From NCBI GenBank assembly GCA_910586665.1, contig CAJUIX010000001.1:62001-126000 (forward strand): 64,000 nucleotides of DNA. Direction: 5' to 3'. The position numbers and the translations under genes were made by a program. The notes beneath the pieces were generated by a model. That model did not search any database. It was not told where the DNA came from and worked only from the letters and a program-made list of their open reading frames with translations. Below, piece after piece: positions 44,719 to 54,427 of the stretch. This DNA comes from an uncultured Duncaniella sp. (GTDB lineage: Bacteria > Bacteroidota > Bacteroidia > Bacteroidales > Muribaculaceae). Every line of letters starts with the position of its first letter. Position 1 is the first letter of the stretch.

Positions 44719-45288
44719 TTAATATATAATCCAGCCGCCGAGACCGGCCAGGCAGATGATGAGTATCGGATGGAGGTGCATCTTGTAGACCATTATGAAG
44801 GCCGCGAAGCAGATGACGATGCTCCATATCATCTGGTAGCTCTCCTCGCCGAAGTTGGCTGTATTCATCAGCAGCAAGGCCGCCGAGGCAATGAGCCCGA
44901 CCACCACCGGGCGCAGTCCCGCAAAGATACCCTTCACGACAGTGCTGTCCTTGTGGCGGCGTATGAGGTGGCTTGTGAAGGCTACGAGCACAAACGATGG
45001 GAGCACCACCACGAGCGTGCACAGCAGCGAGCCCAAGATTCCGAAAAGCGGCGAGGCGAAAGCCTCCGAGTACTGCGACGGCGCCACATAGCCTATATAA
45101 GTCGCCGAATTTATGCCGATAGGACCCGGGGTCATCTGCGAGATAGCCACTATGTCAGTAAACATCTGCTGCGTAATCCAGCCCGGCCCGACAATCTCCC
45201 TCTCGATGAGCGCGAGCATTGCATAGCCCCCACCGAAGCCGAAGAGTCCGATTTTAAGATAGGCCCAGATAAGTTTCAGGTAAATCAT
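44719..45288 (-). CDS. ChrA-type transporter, second half protein
   Basis: This 189-residue membrane protein is one CHR domain (motifs FGFGGGYAML, QMTPGPIGINSATYIGY). Short-chain ChrA transporters work as pairs of such half proteins in opposite orientation; the family exports chromate or other anions. The start overlaps the stop of the other half gene by ATGA (45285-45288), consistent with a heteromer. Chromate as substrate is only a family-level assumption, and another anion is plausible in a gut bacterium. Confidence 0.88.
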   Translation of the reverse strand: MIYLKLIWAYLKIGLFGFGGGYAMLALIEREIVGPGWITQQMFTDIVAISQMTPGPIGINSATYIGYVAPSQYSEAFASPLFGILGSLLCTLVVVLPSFVLVAFTSHLIRRHKDSTVVKGIFAGLRPVVVGLIASAALLLMNTANFGEESYQMIWSIVICFAAFIMVYKMHLHPILIICLAGLGGWIIY

Positions 45289-45887
45289 AGCTTCTCATCC
45301 TCCTTTCTGATTTCATTCTCCACCTTTTGCAGCGACTTGACATGGTGTGAGAACCACAGCCAGCCGAAAAATCCACCTATAATTATATAGAGTATGGGAT
45401 TTGACACCACCGGCCACTTCGAGTAGATGAGCAACGCCACACCGACGGGTATCGATATCGTCTTCCATCCGATTTTGGCGGCCTTGGCCGAACTGATGAC
45501 CGGGGCTATAATAAGCGCGACCACCGCCGGACGCACGCCCTTGAAGATAGCCGACAGTGTCTCGTTGTTCTTGATAAGGTCGGGCGTCAGGAAAATCGCA
45601 ATCGCGAGAATCATCATGAACGACGGAAGTATACACCCCGCAGCAGCAGCCAGAGAGCCCTTCATGCCTCGGAGCTTGTCGCCGACGGCCACCGAAATGT
45701 TGACTGCGAGTATGCCCGGGAGCGACTGCGCCACGGCCAGGAGGTCGAGAAATTCCTCGCGCTCAATCCAGCGACGTTTGTCGACAATCTCCTTCTCGAT
45801 AATCGAGATCATGGCCCATCCGCCCCCGAAGGTAAAGGCCCCTATTTTGAAGAATGAGCCGAAAAGTTGTAAGCAGATATTGTTCAT
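45285..45887 (-). CDS. ChrA-type transporter, first half protein
   Basis: This 200-residue CHR-domain protein has FTFGGGWAMISIIEKE near the N-terminus and the VAQSLPGILAVNISVAVG motif. Four to six membrane helices are followed by a charged C-terminal tail. It is the first gene of the chrA-chrA-folC unit and pairs with the downstream half gene. No regulator is adjacent. Confidence 0.88.
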   Translation of the reverse strand: MNNICLQLFGSFFKIGAFTFGGGWAMISIIEKEIVDKRRWIEREEFLDLLAVAQSLPGILAVNISVAVGDKLRGMKGSLAAAAGCILPSFMMILAIAIFLTPDLIKNNETLSAIFKGVRPAVVALIIAPVISSAKAAKIGWKTISIPVGVALLIYSKWPVVSNPILYIIIGGFFGWLWFSHHVKSLQKVENEIRKEDEKL

Positions 45888-45913
45888 CGTGATAAACCAA
45901 TTTTTTCAGGGTG

Positions 45914-45921
45914 CAAATTTA
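45914..45921 (-). promoter_or_regulatory. -7 element of the chrA-folC unit
   Basis: TAAATTTG on the minus strand, about 27 bases before the first chrA start. No good -33 match is seen. Confidence 0.45.
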
Positions 45922-46100
45922 CTAAAAATAAGTTAATGATTATATACTATCAACTTTTCAACAACGGATTTGTTTTTAGTATAAAGAACATGGCCGACAG
46001 GTAGAATATCACTCAACAAATTCAACCAAATATCCATCCACCCGGTCAGCCTTATAATTCTCCTAACATAATCATCAATCCAAACTCATACATTACAACT

Positions 46101-47399
46101 ATGAACACTGCCCCACTTCAAGGAATCAAAGTGATTGACTTCACAGAAGTCCAGTCTGGTCCGTCATGCACACAGATGCTCGCCTGGTTAGGCGCCGAAG
46201 TCATTAAAATCGAGCGTCCCGGCAAGGGTGACGCCACCCGTGACGAACTTCAGTTTGATCCCGACTGTCCGAGCTACTACTTCCTCCAGCTTAACTCCGA
46301 CAAGAAATCCCTGACACTCGATGCCAAGACTCCCGACGGAAAGGCAATCCTCACAAAATTACTCGAGACTGCCGACGTATTTATCGAAAACCTCCACCCG
46401 GGAGCTATGGACAAGCTCGGCTTCGGCTGGGATGCCGTCCACAAACTCAACCCCAAGTGTGTCTACGGCACAATCAAGGGCTTTCCTGTTTCTTCAAAAT
46501 ACAAAGATCTGAAGGCTTACGAACCTGTGGCGCAGGTGACTGCCGGCGCAGCCTCAACCACCGGCTGGTGGGAAGGTCCTGACAACGTCCCGACACAGTC
46601 GGGTGCCGCCCTCGGCGACTCCAACACAGGTATGCACCTGCTCATCGGCATCCTCGCCGCCCTCATGCAGCGCGAGAAGACCGGCGAAGGCTGCTACGTC
46701 TACCAGTCCATGCACAACGCATGTCTTAACCTCTGCCGTATCAAGACCCGCGACCAGCTCACACTCGACCGTCTCGGCTATCTTACACAGTTCCCGCAGT
46801 ACCCCAACGAGAAGTTTGGCGACTTCGTCCCCCGAAGCGGCAACCAGGAGGGCAGCGGCGTCCTCGGATGGACTTACAAGTGTAAGGGATGGGAGACCGA
46901 CCCCAACGCCTATGTCTATGTCATCCTCCAGCGCGATGCCAAGAGCTTCGAGCTTGCCTGCAAGGCTCTCGGATTCGAGGACTGGCTCACCAACCCGGAT
47001 TTCAATACTGCCGACGCCCGCGACAAGCACAAACAGGAAGTCTACAAGCGCGTCGAGTCATTCACTATCAACAAAACCAAGTATGAGGTCACCGACATCC
47101 TCTCGAAGGCAGCCGTGCCCGTTGGCCCCATCCTCTCGACCAAGGAAATCATGACCGACGAGAGCCTATACGACGGCAACACCCTCGTGAAAATCAACCA
47201 GGGAGGCAAGGTGGGCGAGTTTGTCACTGTCGGATGCCCCTTCACACTTTCGAACTACCAGCCTACCTACGGCCCCTGCCCCGAGCTCGGCGGCGATACC
47301 GAGGAAGTCCTCAAATCCTACGGCTACACCGACGCGCAGATTGCGGAATTTGCCGCGAACCACACCACCACCCCGATGCCCAAACCTGCCGCAAAGTAA
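46101..47399 (+). CDS. frc: Formyl-CoA:oxalate CoA-transferase
   Basis: This 432-residue class III CoA-transferase matches Frc of oxalate degraders in length. It moves CoA from formyl-CoA to oxalate. Key features are the N-terminal DFTEVQSGPSCTQMLAWLGAEVIKIERP block, including the glutamine of the active site, ENLHPGAMDKLGF, the catalytic aspartate at 173 in LGDSNTGMH and the glycine-rich GSGVLGW loop. The next gene encodes oxalyl-CoA decarboxylase, so the pair should form the complete oxalate cycle. A hairpin of uncertain strength separates the two genes. Other class III transferases are possible by fold, but the context is decisive. Confidence 0.94.
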   Translation: MNTAPLQGIKVIDFTEVQSGPSCTQMLAWLGAEVIKIERPGKGDATRDELQFDPDCPSYYFLQLNSDKKSLTLDAKTPDGKAILTKLLETADVFIENLHPGAMDKLGFGWDAVHKLNPKCVYGTIKGFPVSSKYKDLKAYEPVAQVTAGAASTTGWWEGPDNVPTQSGAALGDSNTGMHLLIGILAALMQREKTGEGCYVYQSMHNACLNLCRIKTRDQLTLDRLGYLTQFPQYPNEKFGDFVPRSGNQEGSGVLGWTYKCKGWETDPNAYVYVILQRDAKSFELACKALGFEDWLTNPDFNTADARDKHKQEVYKRVESFTINKTKYEVTDILSKAAVPVGPILSTKEIMTDESLYDGNTLVKINQGGKVGEFVTVGCPFTLSNYQPTYGPCPELGGDTEEVLKSYGYTDAQIAEFAANHTTTPMPKPAAK

Positions 47400-47458
47400 G
47401 CCGGACGACGGAATCGGAAGCTCACTCTCAACATAACTCGTAAAAAATATTGAATACC

Positions 47459-47524
47459 GGGGGGACAATTAGAGCGATTGTCTTGTCAAGCAAGCCAAGC
47501 AGCTGATTGTCCCCCCTTTGTTTT
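47459..47524 (+). terminator. Hairpin with T tract between frc and oxc
   Basis: Arms 47459-47469 and 47506-47516 are perfectly complementary over 11 bases; a 36-base loop with weak internal pairing lies between them and a T-rich tract follows. It may terminate part of the transcripts so that frc is made in excess, or end them fully if oxc has its own promoter. Confidence 0.7.
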
Positions 47525-47583
47525 TTATATAAGCGAGAGGATGTCTAAAAAAATCAAATCAACAATCAACACTAATATTTTAT

Positions 47584-49341
47584 ATGGCAACTACAGCAAC
47601 CCCGGCTCCACAGAGCACCGCCCCGCAGAAGCAGGGTCCGCACTTCCCTGACCAGGTGACGGGTATGTATATTCTCGCCCGCGCACTCAAAAATATCGGA
47701 ATAGAGAATGTCTACGGCCTCGTGGGCATACCTATCACCGAGGCAGCCTATCTCATACAGGGACAGGGCATACGTTTCGTCGGCTTCCGCCACGAACAGC
47801 AGGCGGGCATGGCCGCGGCAACCGAGGGTTTCCTCACCAAGAAACCAGGCGTGCTGATGACCGTGTCCTCTCTCGGTTTTATGAACGGCCTCACAGCCAC
47901 AGCCAACGCCACAGTCAACTGCTATCCGATGATTCAGATCTCGGGCGCCTCCGACCCGACTATGGTCGACATGAACATGGGCACCTACGAGCAGCTTGAC
48001 CAGTTCAACACCGCCAAACCCGTCGTCAAGGCCGCCTTCCGTTGCAGCCATGCCAAGGATATACCCTCGGCAGTGGCCCGCGCCTACCGTGCAGCCGTTT
48101 CAGGCCGTCCCGGCGGAGTGTATATCGACATGACTACCCCCGCCCTCGGCGAAATCATGGACCGCGACGAGGCTGAAAAGCTCCTCTACCAGCCCGTGGA
48201 CCTCTACTCACCCGTGGCCCCCAACAGTGAGGCCGTCGACCGCGCCGTCGAAATCCTCACCTCGGCCAAGCGCCCCGCCATCCTATTAGGCAAGGGTGCG
48301 GCCTACGCACAGGTCGACGACAAGATCAAGACACTTATTGAAAAATACAACATCCCCTACTTCCCGATGTCGATGGCCAAGGGACTTATGCCCGACGACG
48401 GCCCTCTCAGCGCGCTTTCCTGCCGCTCGACAATCATGAAAGAGGCGGATGTGGTAATGATTATCGGCGCACGCCTCAACTGGCTCCTCTCCTTCGGCAA
48501 GGGGAAGTGGAACCCGGCAATCAAGTTCGTACAGCTCGACGTCGACCCGGAGGAGATGGATGTCAACGTTCCTATCGCCGCCCCGGTTGTAGGCGATATG
48601 GGCCTCGCGCTCGACGCCATCCTCTCCCGCATGCAGGGCAAGAGCATGGCAGCAGCCCCGGCATGGCTCGCATCGCTCCAGGCCGAGACGAAAACAAAGG
48701 CAGCCAAGTTTGCCGCCCGCATCGACCAAACGAAGTCGCTCATGCCGATGCACCACTGGACGGCACTCGGCGTCATCAAGCCCATCCTCGCCGCCAACCC
48801 CGACGTAATCCTCATCAACGAAGGCGCCAATACGCTCGACGACACCCGCGACGCCATCAGCATGTCGCTCCCGCGCCACCGTGTCGACTGTGCTACATGG
48901 GCCATCATGGGTATGGGCATGGGGTCGATGATCGGTGCCGCTGTTGCCACAGGCAAGTCAGTCGTGGCAATCGAGGGAGACTCCGCCTTCGGCTTCTCAG
49001 GCATGGACTTCTCGACCGCCTGCCGCTTCAAACTGCCTGTGACAGTGGTAATCTTCAACAACGGCGGTATCTACAACGGCGTCGGCGTCCCGCTCGACAA
49101 GACCGACGATCCCGCCCCTACCACTCTCGACATCCACGCCCGCTACGACAAACTCGGCGAGGCCTTCGGCGCGCAGACCTACTACGTCCAGACCCCCGAC
49201 GAACTTTCAAAGGCTCTCACCGAGAGCATAGCCAGCAAGAAGCCCTGCCTCATCGACGTGCAGCTTGCAGCTGACTCCGGCAAGGAGTCGGGCCACATCG
49301 GCTATCTCAACCCGGCCCCGCTCCAGGACATCACCGTCTGA
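47584..49341 (+). CDS. oxc: Oxalyl-CoA decarboxylase
   Basis: This 585-residue thiamine-diphosphate enzyme converts oxalyl-CoA to formyl-CoA and CO2. The catalytic Glu71 lies in GFRHEQQAG, and the diphosphate-binding motif GDSAFGFSGMDFSTACRF to NNGGIYNG begins near residue 466. An N-terminal Thr/Pro/Ala-rich stretch of about 18 residues precedes the domain. It forms a cycle with Frc: formyl-CoA returns its CoA to a new oxalate and releases formate. Decarboxylation consumes a proton, so coupled to oxalate/formate exchange it can generate a proton motive force. Confidence 0.95.
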   Translation: MATTATPAPQSTAPQKQGPHFPDQVTGMYILARALKNIGIENVYGLVGIPITEAAYLIQGQGIRFVGFRHEQQAGMAAATEGFLTKKPGVLMTVSSLGFMNGLTATANATVNCYPMIQISGASDPTMVDMNMGTYEQLDQFNTAKPVVKAAFRCSHAKDIPSAVARAYRAAVSGRPGGVYIDMTTPALGEIMDRDEAEKLLYQPVDLYSPVAPNSEAVDRAVEILTSAKRPAILLGKGAAYAQVDDKIKTLIEKYNIPYFPMSMAKGLMPDDGPLSALSCRSTIMKEADVVMIIGARLNWLLSFGKGKWNPAIKFVQLDVDPEEMDVNVPIAAPVVGDMGLALDAILSRMQGKSMAAAPAWLASLQAETKTKAAKFAARIDQTKSLMPMHHWTALGVIKPILAANPDVILINEGANTLDDTRDAISMSLPRHRVDCATWAIMGMGMGSMIGAAVATGKSVVAIEGDSAFGFSGMDFSTACRFKLPVTVVIFNNGGIYNGVGVPLDKTDDPAPTTLDIHARYDKLGEAFGAQTYYVQTPDELSKALTESIASKKPCLIDVQLAADSGKESGHIGYLNPAPLQDITV

Positions 49342-49356
49342 GGACTTTCCCGAAAA

Positions 49357-49419
49357 GGAGGAGAGTGTTGCAGAATATGCAGCTTCCCTGCAAACAATAG
49401 TTTTGCAACAGTCTCCTCC
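49357..49419 (+). other. Intercistronic hairpin between oxc and the AEC permease gene
   Basis: Arms 49357-49372 and 49404-49419 pair over 16 bases with one mismatch; a small 5-base hairpin sits in the loop. No T tract follows, so RNA processing or stabilisation is more likely than termination. Confidence 0.65.
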
Positions 49420-49460
49420 GCATAACGGCTATATTTTACGTCTAATCAAATTCAACTATT

Positions 49461-50432
49461 ATGAAACATATTATTCTTTACGCCATTGTCCCTATCATCG
49501 TGGTGATGCTGGCAGGCTACATTTCGGGAAAGAAGGGAATCTTCTCCGGCGAGGATGCCAAGAAGTTCAACAAGGTCGTGCTTGACTACGCACTTCCCGC
49601 AGCCCTGTTTGTTTCGATAGTCCAGGCGACACGCGAGATGCTCGCGCATGACATCAAGCTATCGCTCGTGTCGCTCGTCGGTATCATGGTCTGCTTCATG
49701 ATTGTGTATTTCGTCTTCCGCATGTTCAAGGGCAACACTGGCGCCGACGCAGCTGTCTCGGCCCTTATCAGCGGCTCGCCGACAATCGGCTTCCTCGGAT
49801 TTGCCGTCCTTGAGCCTATCTTCGGCACGACTCCCGCCGTCGCCCTCGTGGTGGCAATCGTCGGTATCGTCGTCAACGCCGTAGGTATCCCTGTCGGACT
49901 CTCGCTCATGAACGCCTCGCTTGAAAAGCAGAACCCGGGCTCTTCCAAGAACAAGAGCGCGTGGGGGCCTGTGATTCACGCACTCGAACAGCCCGTGGCC
50001 TGGGCGCCTATCCTCGCTGTCATCTGGGTAGTGGTCGGTATACCCTGGCCAGACTGGGCAAGTCCTTCGTTTGACCTTATCAAGGGGGCCAACGCCTCAA
50101 TGGCCGTGTTCTCCGCAGGTATCACCCTCTCCGCCATCAAGATTTCCATCAACTGGCAGGTAATCCTCGGCTCGATTCTGAAAATGGTCATGATGCCGGC
50201 TGTCATCCTCATCATGGGTCTGCTCGTCCACATGGACCCGCTCAACCTCAAGATGCTCGTCGTTGCGGCAGCACTTCCCCCGGCCTTCTCTGGAATCATC
50301 ATTGCCGACGAATATGACACCTATGTCGCCACCGGCACCTCTTCGCTTACACTATCGGTAATCCTATTCATCGGATTCTGCCCGCTCTGGTTGTGGATCA
50401 CAGACCTCTGTCTCCACTCTGCAGCACTCTGA
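49461..50432 (+). CDS. AEC-family permease, probable oxalate/formate carrier (YfdV-like)
   Basis: This is a 323-residue protein with about ten membrane helices in the auxin efflux carrier family. Features include the N-terminal AGYISGKKG helix, the NKVVLDYALPAALF segment, SGSPTIGFLGFAV and a C-terminal AAALPPAFSGIIIADEYD region. The E. coli frc-oxc locus (yfdW, yfdU) also has an AEC gene, yfdV, next to it. Its place after oxc suggests oxalate import or formate export. This is inferred from gene order, since the AEC family carries many organic acids. Confidence 0.85.
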   Translation: MKHIILYAIVPIIVVMLAGYISGKKGIFSGEDAKKFNKVVLDYALPAALFVSIVQATREMLAHDIKLSLVSLVGIMVCFMIVYFVFRMFKGNTGADAAVSALISGSPTIGFLGFAVLEPIFGTTPAVALVVAIVGIVVNAVGIPVGLSLMNASLEKQNPGSSKNKSAWGPVIHALEQPVAWAPILAVIWVVVGIPWPDWASPSFDLIKGANASMAVFSAGITLSAIKISINWQVILGSILKMVMMPAVILIMGLLVHMDPLNLKMLVVAAALPPAFSGIIIADEYDTYVATGTSSLTLSVILFIGFCPLWLWITDLCLHSAAL

Positions 50433-50449
50433 TGATGTGAACTTATTCT

Positions 50450-50480
50450 GGGCATAAGGGACTGATTATCCCTTATGTCC
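50450..50480 (+). other. Hairpin between the permease gene and PFOR
   Basis: Arms 50450-50460 and 50470-50480 pair over 11 bases with one G-U pair around a 9-base loop. The tail is AT-rich rather than T-only. An upstream ATG for the next gene at 50475 lies in this hairpin, which argues against that start. Confidence 0.65.
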
Positions 50481-50537
50481 GCTATTATATATTTCTCCAG
50501 CCTACGCCACGTTCCCTCCCCAAAACACCTATCTGAG

Positions 50538-53500
50538 ATGAAAAAAGAGATTCTTGACGGCTGCACCGCGGCAGCCCATGTAGCCTTCGCCCTCAGCGAC
50601 GTCGCCACCGTCTACCCCATCACCCCTATCGCATCAATGGGCGACACCGCCCAGAAATGGGGACTACAGGGGAGGCGCAACCTCATGGGGCAGGCTCTCG
50701 ACGTGCGCGAAATGGAGAGCGAGCTTGGCGCCGCCGGCGCTGTCCACGGCGCGGCAGCTGCCGGAGCGCTCGCAACCACCTTCACCGCCTCGCAGGGGCT
50801 GATGCTGATGATTCCCAACATGTATAAGATTTCCGGCGAGCTTCTCCCGGTTGTCTTCCATGTCGGCTGCCGCTCGCTGGCCACCCACGCACTGTCGATT
50901 TTCGGCGACCACCAGGATGTCATGGCCTGCCGCGCCACGGGATTTACCATGCTTGCCTCCGCCTCCGTCCAGGAGACTATGGATCTCGGCCTCGTTGCCC
51001 ACCTCGCGGCTATCGAAGGCTCCCTCCCGGTGCTCCACTTCTTTGACGGCTGGCGCACATCGTCGGAGATGGACACTATCAGCGTCATCGACTATGAGGA
51101 GATGCGCCCGCTCGTCAACTGGGAGAAGGTCGACGCCTTCCGCCGCAAGGCCATGAACCCCGAGCACCCCGACCAACGCGGTTCGGCTCAGAATCCCGAC
51201 GTCTACTTCCAGAACCGCGAGGCGCCAAACAGATATTATGATGCCTTCCCCGCAATCGTGCAGGAAGCTATGGACAAGGTCGGACACCTGACCGGGCGCT
51301 CCTACCACCTCGTCGACTACTCCGGCGCATCGGACGCCGACAGAGTCATAGTGGTCATCGGCTCGGCTGCCGACGTGGTCAGCGAGACCGTCGGCTACCT
51401 CAACAGTGAGAAGGGCTACAAGACAGGTGTAGTCAAAGTGCGCCTCTACCGCCCCTTCCCTGCGGAGGCTCTCCGCGCAGCCCTGCCAAAGAGCGTGAAA
51501 ACCATAGCCGTGCTCGACCGCACCAAGGAACCGGGCGCGCAGCATGAGCCGCTATGCCAGGACGTTATAACCGCACTTGCCAACCGGCCTGAATTCCGCG
51601 ATGTCAGGGTCATCGGCGGCCGCTACGGCCTATCAAGCAAGGAATTTGACCCATCGATGGTCAAGGCCGTGTTTGACGAGATGGCCAAAGCCGAGCCGCA
51701 GAACCCTTTCACAGTCGGAATCATCGACGACGTCACCCGTCTCTCCCTCGAAATCAGGGAAAAGGTGGAGACAAAGGTCGCAGCGGAGACATATCAGACA
51801 ATTCTCTACGCCATTGGCAACGACGGCACCGTCGGAGGCACCAAGCAGGTGGCCTCAATCATCGGCAACAGTCCCGGACTCTACGCGCAGGCCTATTTCA
51901 GCTACTCAGCCAAGAAATCGGGCGGCTACACGATCTCGCAGCTGCGCATCGGGCGCAAGCCGGTCACGTCTGCCTACGGAATTGACGACGCGGACTATAT
52001 CGGCTGCCACAAAGCGTCATACGTCAACCGCTTCACTATGGCCGACAAGGCCAAGGAGGGGGGCATCTTCGTGCTCAACTCCCCCTGGACTCCCGAACAG
52101 ATGTGCGCGAAGCTTCCGCTGTCGCTACGTCGCACAATAGCCGGAAAAAAGCTCAGATTCTACAATATCGACGCCGACCGAATAGCCGCGCAGTGCGGCC
52201 TCGGCTCGCGAATCAATATGCCGATGGAGACCGTCTTCCTCTATCTCTGCGGAATCATGCCCTTCGAAGAGAGTTATGCCGCCCTCAGCAACAAAATAAG
52301 GGAGACATACATCCATGAGGGTGGCGAAGTAGTCGAGAAAAACCTCAAAGCCATATCTATGGCCATTCCCGCCCTCAAAGAAATTGACTATACGCAGATT
52401 GAAGGCTGGACCTCCACGCCAGAAAACCTCAGTCGCCGTCAGCCAGTCATCGCCGACCCGCGCCTGGAGTCATTTATCAAAAAGGTCCACACCCCCTGCA
52501 TCAAGGGCGAAGGAGACCTCGTCCCCGTCTCAGCCCTCGACCCCGCGGGCATACTCCCGATGGGGACCACCGCCTACGAGCATCGCCGCATAGCCACCCG
52601 TGTCCCCGTCTGGAATCCCGACAAATGTGTGGAGTGCACGGAGTGCTCGCTCGTGTGTCCCCACGCCGCAATCCGTCCCTTCATACTCTCGAAGGAGGAG
52701 GCCGCGGCTACTCCGGCCGGCTTCAAGATGAAGGATGCCCACGGCGCACCCGAATTGGAAGGCTACAAATTCCACATTCAGAACTACCCGGAGGACTGCC
52801 TCGGCTGTTCCTCTTGCTCGATAATCTGTCCCGGCCACGCGCTGACCATGACCCCGCTCGAAGAGGTGATTGACACGGAGGTGCCAATGCTCGAATGGGC
52901 GCAGGACAATGTGAGCGTGAAGGATGAACTCCTGCCGGCGGACACCGTCAACGGCTCGCAGCTCCGCCAGCCATGTCTGCAATTCTCGGGCGCCTGTGCC
53001 GGCTGCGGCGAGACTCCATATGTCAAACTCCTCACCCAGCTCTTCGGCGAGCGCCTGCTCATAGCCAACGCCACCGGCTGCAGCTCTATATGGGGCGCCA
53101 ACTTCCCCTCCAACGCCTACTGTACCAACCAGCGCGGCAAAGGCCCCGCCTGGGGCAACTCGCTCTTCGAGGACAATGCGGAATATGGTTTCGGTATGCT
53201 CGTATCGGTCGAGCACAGACGCGACCGCGTGGCTGACCGTGTGAGGTCGCTCATCGACAATCCGGACACCCTCCCCTATCTCAAAGAGCCGCTTGAGGCA
53301 TGGCTCTCGGCCAAGGATGACCCGGAGCTGTCAGCACGCACGGGCGAACAGCTAAAGGCGATGCTTGAGTCGGTCAAGGAACTCTCTCGCGCCTATGCCG
53401 GACTGCTCGCTGAGGCAGATATGTTTGCCAAGAAGAGCGTATGGTGCGTCGGTGGCGACGGCTGGGCCTACGACATTGGCTTTGCCGGACTTGACCATGT

Positions 53501-54152
53501 GCTCGCCTCGGGGGAGCCGGTCAAGATGCTCGTCATGGACACCGAGTGCTACTCCAACACAGGCGGACAGATGTCGAAAGCTACCCCGCGCAGCGCCGTG
53601 GCCAAGTATGCCCCCGACGGGAAGTCTGTAGCCAAGAAGGAACTCGGACGCATGATGATGACCTACGGCTCGGTCTATGTGGCCTCGATCGCCCTCGGAG
53701 CCAACTATCAGCAGGCAATCAATGCCCTCGTCGAAGCCGAGCGCTATCCCGGCCCGGCAATAGTGATAGCCTACTGCCCCTGTATCGTCCACGGCATCCG
53801 GCCCGGACTCGGCCACTCGATTGTGGAGCAGCGGCGAGCCGTCGAGGCGGGCTACTGGCCCCTCTATCGCTTCAACCCCGAAGCATACGCCAAGGGGGAG
53901 AAGGCTCTGACTATCGACAGCGTCATTCCCGGCCCGGACAACAGCGGGACAAACGGCTCGTCACCCCTGACGACCTCACCGAAGTATCCCGACAGCGAGC
54001 CCGTGAGGACAGTGAGCGAATATGTGGGCAACGAGGACCGCTACGCCGACCTCGACATGGTCGACCCCAAGCGCGCCGGTATCCTCCGCCCCCGGCTCCA
54101 GGAGGACTGCAACCGCAATAGCGACGAGCTTCGCTCGATAGCCAAGGAATAG
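50538..54152 (+). CDS. nifJ: Pyruvate:ferredoxin (flavodoxin) oxidoreductase
   Basis: This 1204-residue single-chain PFOR oxidises pyruvate with CoA to acetyl-CoA, CO2 and reduced ferredoxin. Domain order is normal: the YPITPIASMGD loop at the N-terminus, a CoA and pyruvate-binding region, a ferredoxin domain with two four-cysteine motifs (CVECTECSLVCP near 697, CLGCSSCSIICP near 753), and the TPP domain (CAGCGETPY, GDGWAYDIGF). The ATG at 50538 is preferred over 50475, which adds 21 unrelated residues inside a hairpin. Oxalate oxidoreductases belong to the same superfamily but are split into several subunits, so pyruvate is the expected substrate. It lies just after the oxalate genes. Confidence 0.95.
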   Translation: MKKEILDGCTAAAHVAFALSDVATVYPITPIASMGDTAQKWGLQGRRNLMGQALDVREMESELGAAGAVHGAAAAGALATTFTASQGLMLMIPNMYKISGELLPVVFHVGCRSLATHALSIFGDHQDVMACRATGFTMLASASVQETMDLGLVAHLAAIEGSLPVLHFFDGWRTSSEMDTISVIDYEEMRPLVNWEKVDAFRRKAMNPEHPDQRGSAQNPDVYFQNREAPNRYYDAFPAIVQEAMDKVGHLTGRSYHLVDYSGASDADRVIVVIGSAADVVSETVGYLNSEKGYKTGVVKVRLYRPFPAEALRAALPKSVKTIAVLDRTKEPGAQHEPLCQDVITALANRPEFRDVRVIGGRYGLSSKEFDPSMVKAVFDEMAKAEPQNPFTVGIIDDVTRLSLEIREKVETKVAAETYQTILYAIGNDGTVGGTKQVASIIGNSPGLYAQAYFSYSAKKSGGYTISQLRIGRKPVTSAYGIDDADYIGCHKASYVNRFTMADKAKEGGIFVLNSPWTPEQMCAKLPLSLRRTIAGKKLRFYNIDADRIAAQCGLGSRINMPMETVFLYLCGIMPFEESYAALSNKIRETYIHEGGEVVEKNLKAISMAIPALKEIDYTQIEGWTSTPENLSRRQPVIADPRLESFIKKVHTPCIKGEGDLVPVSALDPAGILPMGTTAYEHRRIATRVPVWNPDKCVECTECSLVCPHAAIRPFILSKEEAAATPAGFKMKDAHGAPELEGYKFHIQNYPEDCLGCSSCSIICPGHALTMTPLEEVIDTEVPMLEWAQDNVSVKDELLPADTVNGSQLRQPCLQFSGACAGCGETPYVKLLTQLFGERLLIANATGCSSIWGANFPSNAYCTNQRGKGPAWGNSLFEDNAEYGFGMLVSVEHRRDRVADRVRSLIDNPDTLPYLKEPLEAWLSAKDDPELSARTGEQLKAMLESVKELSRAYAGLLAEADMFAKKSVWCVGGDGWAYDIGFAGLDHVLASGEPVKMLVMDTECYSNTGGQMSKATPRSAVAKYAPDGKSVAKKELGRMMMTYGSVYVASIALGANYQQAINALVEAERYPGPAIVIAYCPCIVHGIRPGLGHSIVEQRRAVEAGYWPLYRFNPEAYAKGEKALTIDSVIPGPDNSGTNGSSPLTTSPKYPDSEPVRTVSEYVGNEDRYADLDMVDPKRAGILRPRLQEDCNRNSDELRSIAKE

Positions 54153-54298
54153 AAACCATAAGGAACAATATATCCAATGACTGTTTAGAATGATTATGTA
54201 TACTGTCCTCGTCCGCCCTCCCCGGCGGACCCTCAACCCGATTAACAGCAAAACGTACGGCGCTATATAACAATAGTTTTGACGTTGATTTTGAAGCC

Positions 54299-54339
54299 GA
54301 GGGAGAAGCGTTGCCGTAACACTTCTCCCTCATTTTTTA
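54299..54339 (+). terminator. Terminator after nifJ
   Basis: Arms 54299-54308 and 54322-54331 are complementary over 10 bases, followed by a T-rich run. A second small GC hairpin (54211-54230) lies upstream in the same gap. Confidence 0.88.
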
Positions 54340-54427
54340 TTTGGCTGTTATCTAATAATGGCTATCAATATCTTAAAAAAACAATTATAATTTTCCTACA
54401 TACGGCATATTTTGCAACATTCCGTGG

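Noticed and set aside
44693..45022. N-terminal extension of folC by about 110 codons
   Set aside because: It lies over the chrA gene in another frame, has no FolC similarity, and the ATG at 44692 gives a normal N-terminus.
50475..50537. Upstream start of the PFOR gene
   Set aside because: The start codon sits inside a hairpin and adds 21 residues not seen in the family.
50538..54152. Oxalate oxidoreductase instead of PFOR
   Set aside because: The protein is a single full-length chain with normal PFOR domain order; oxalate oxidoreductases are split into several subunits.
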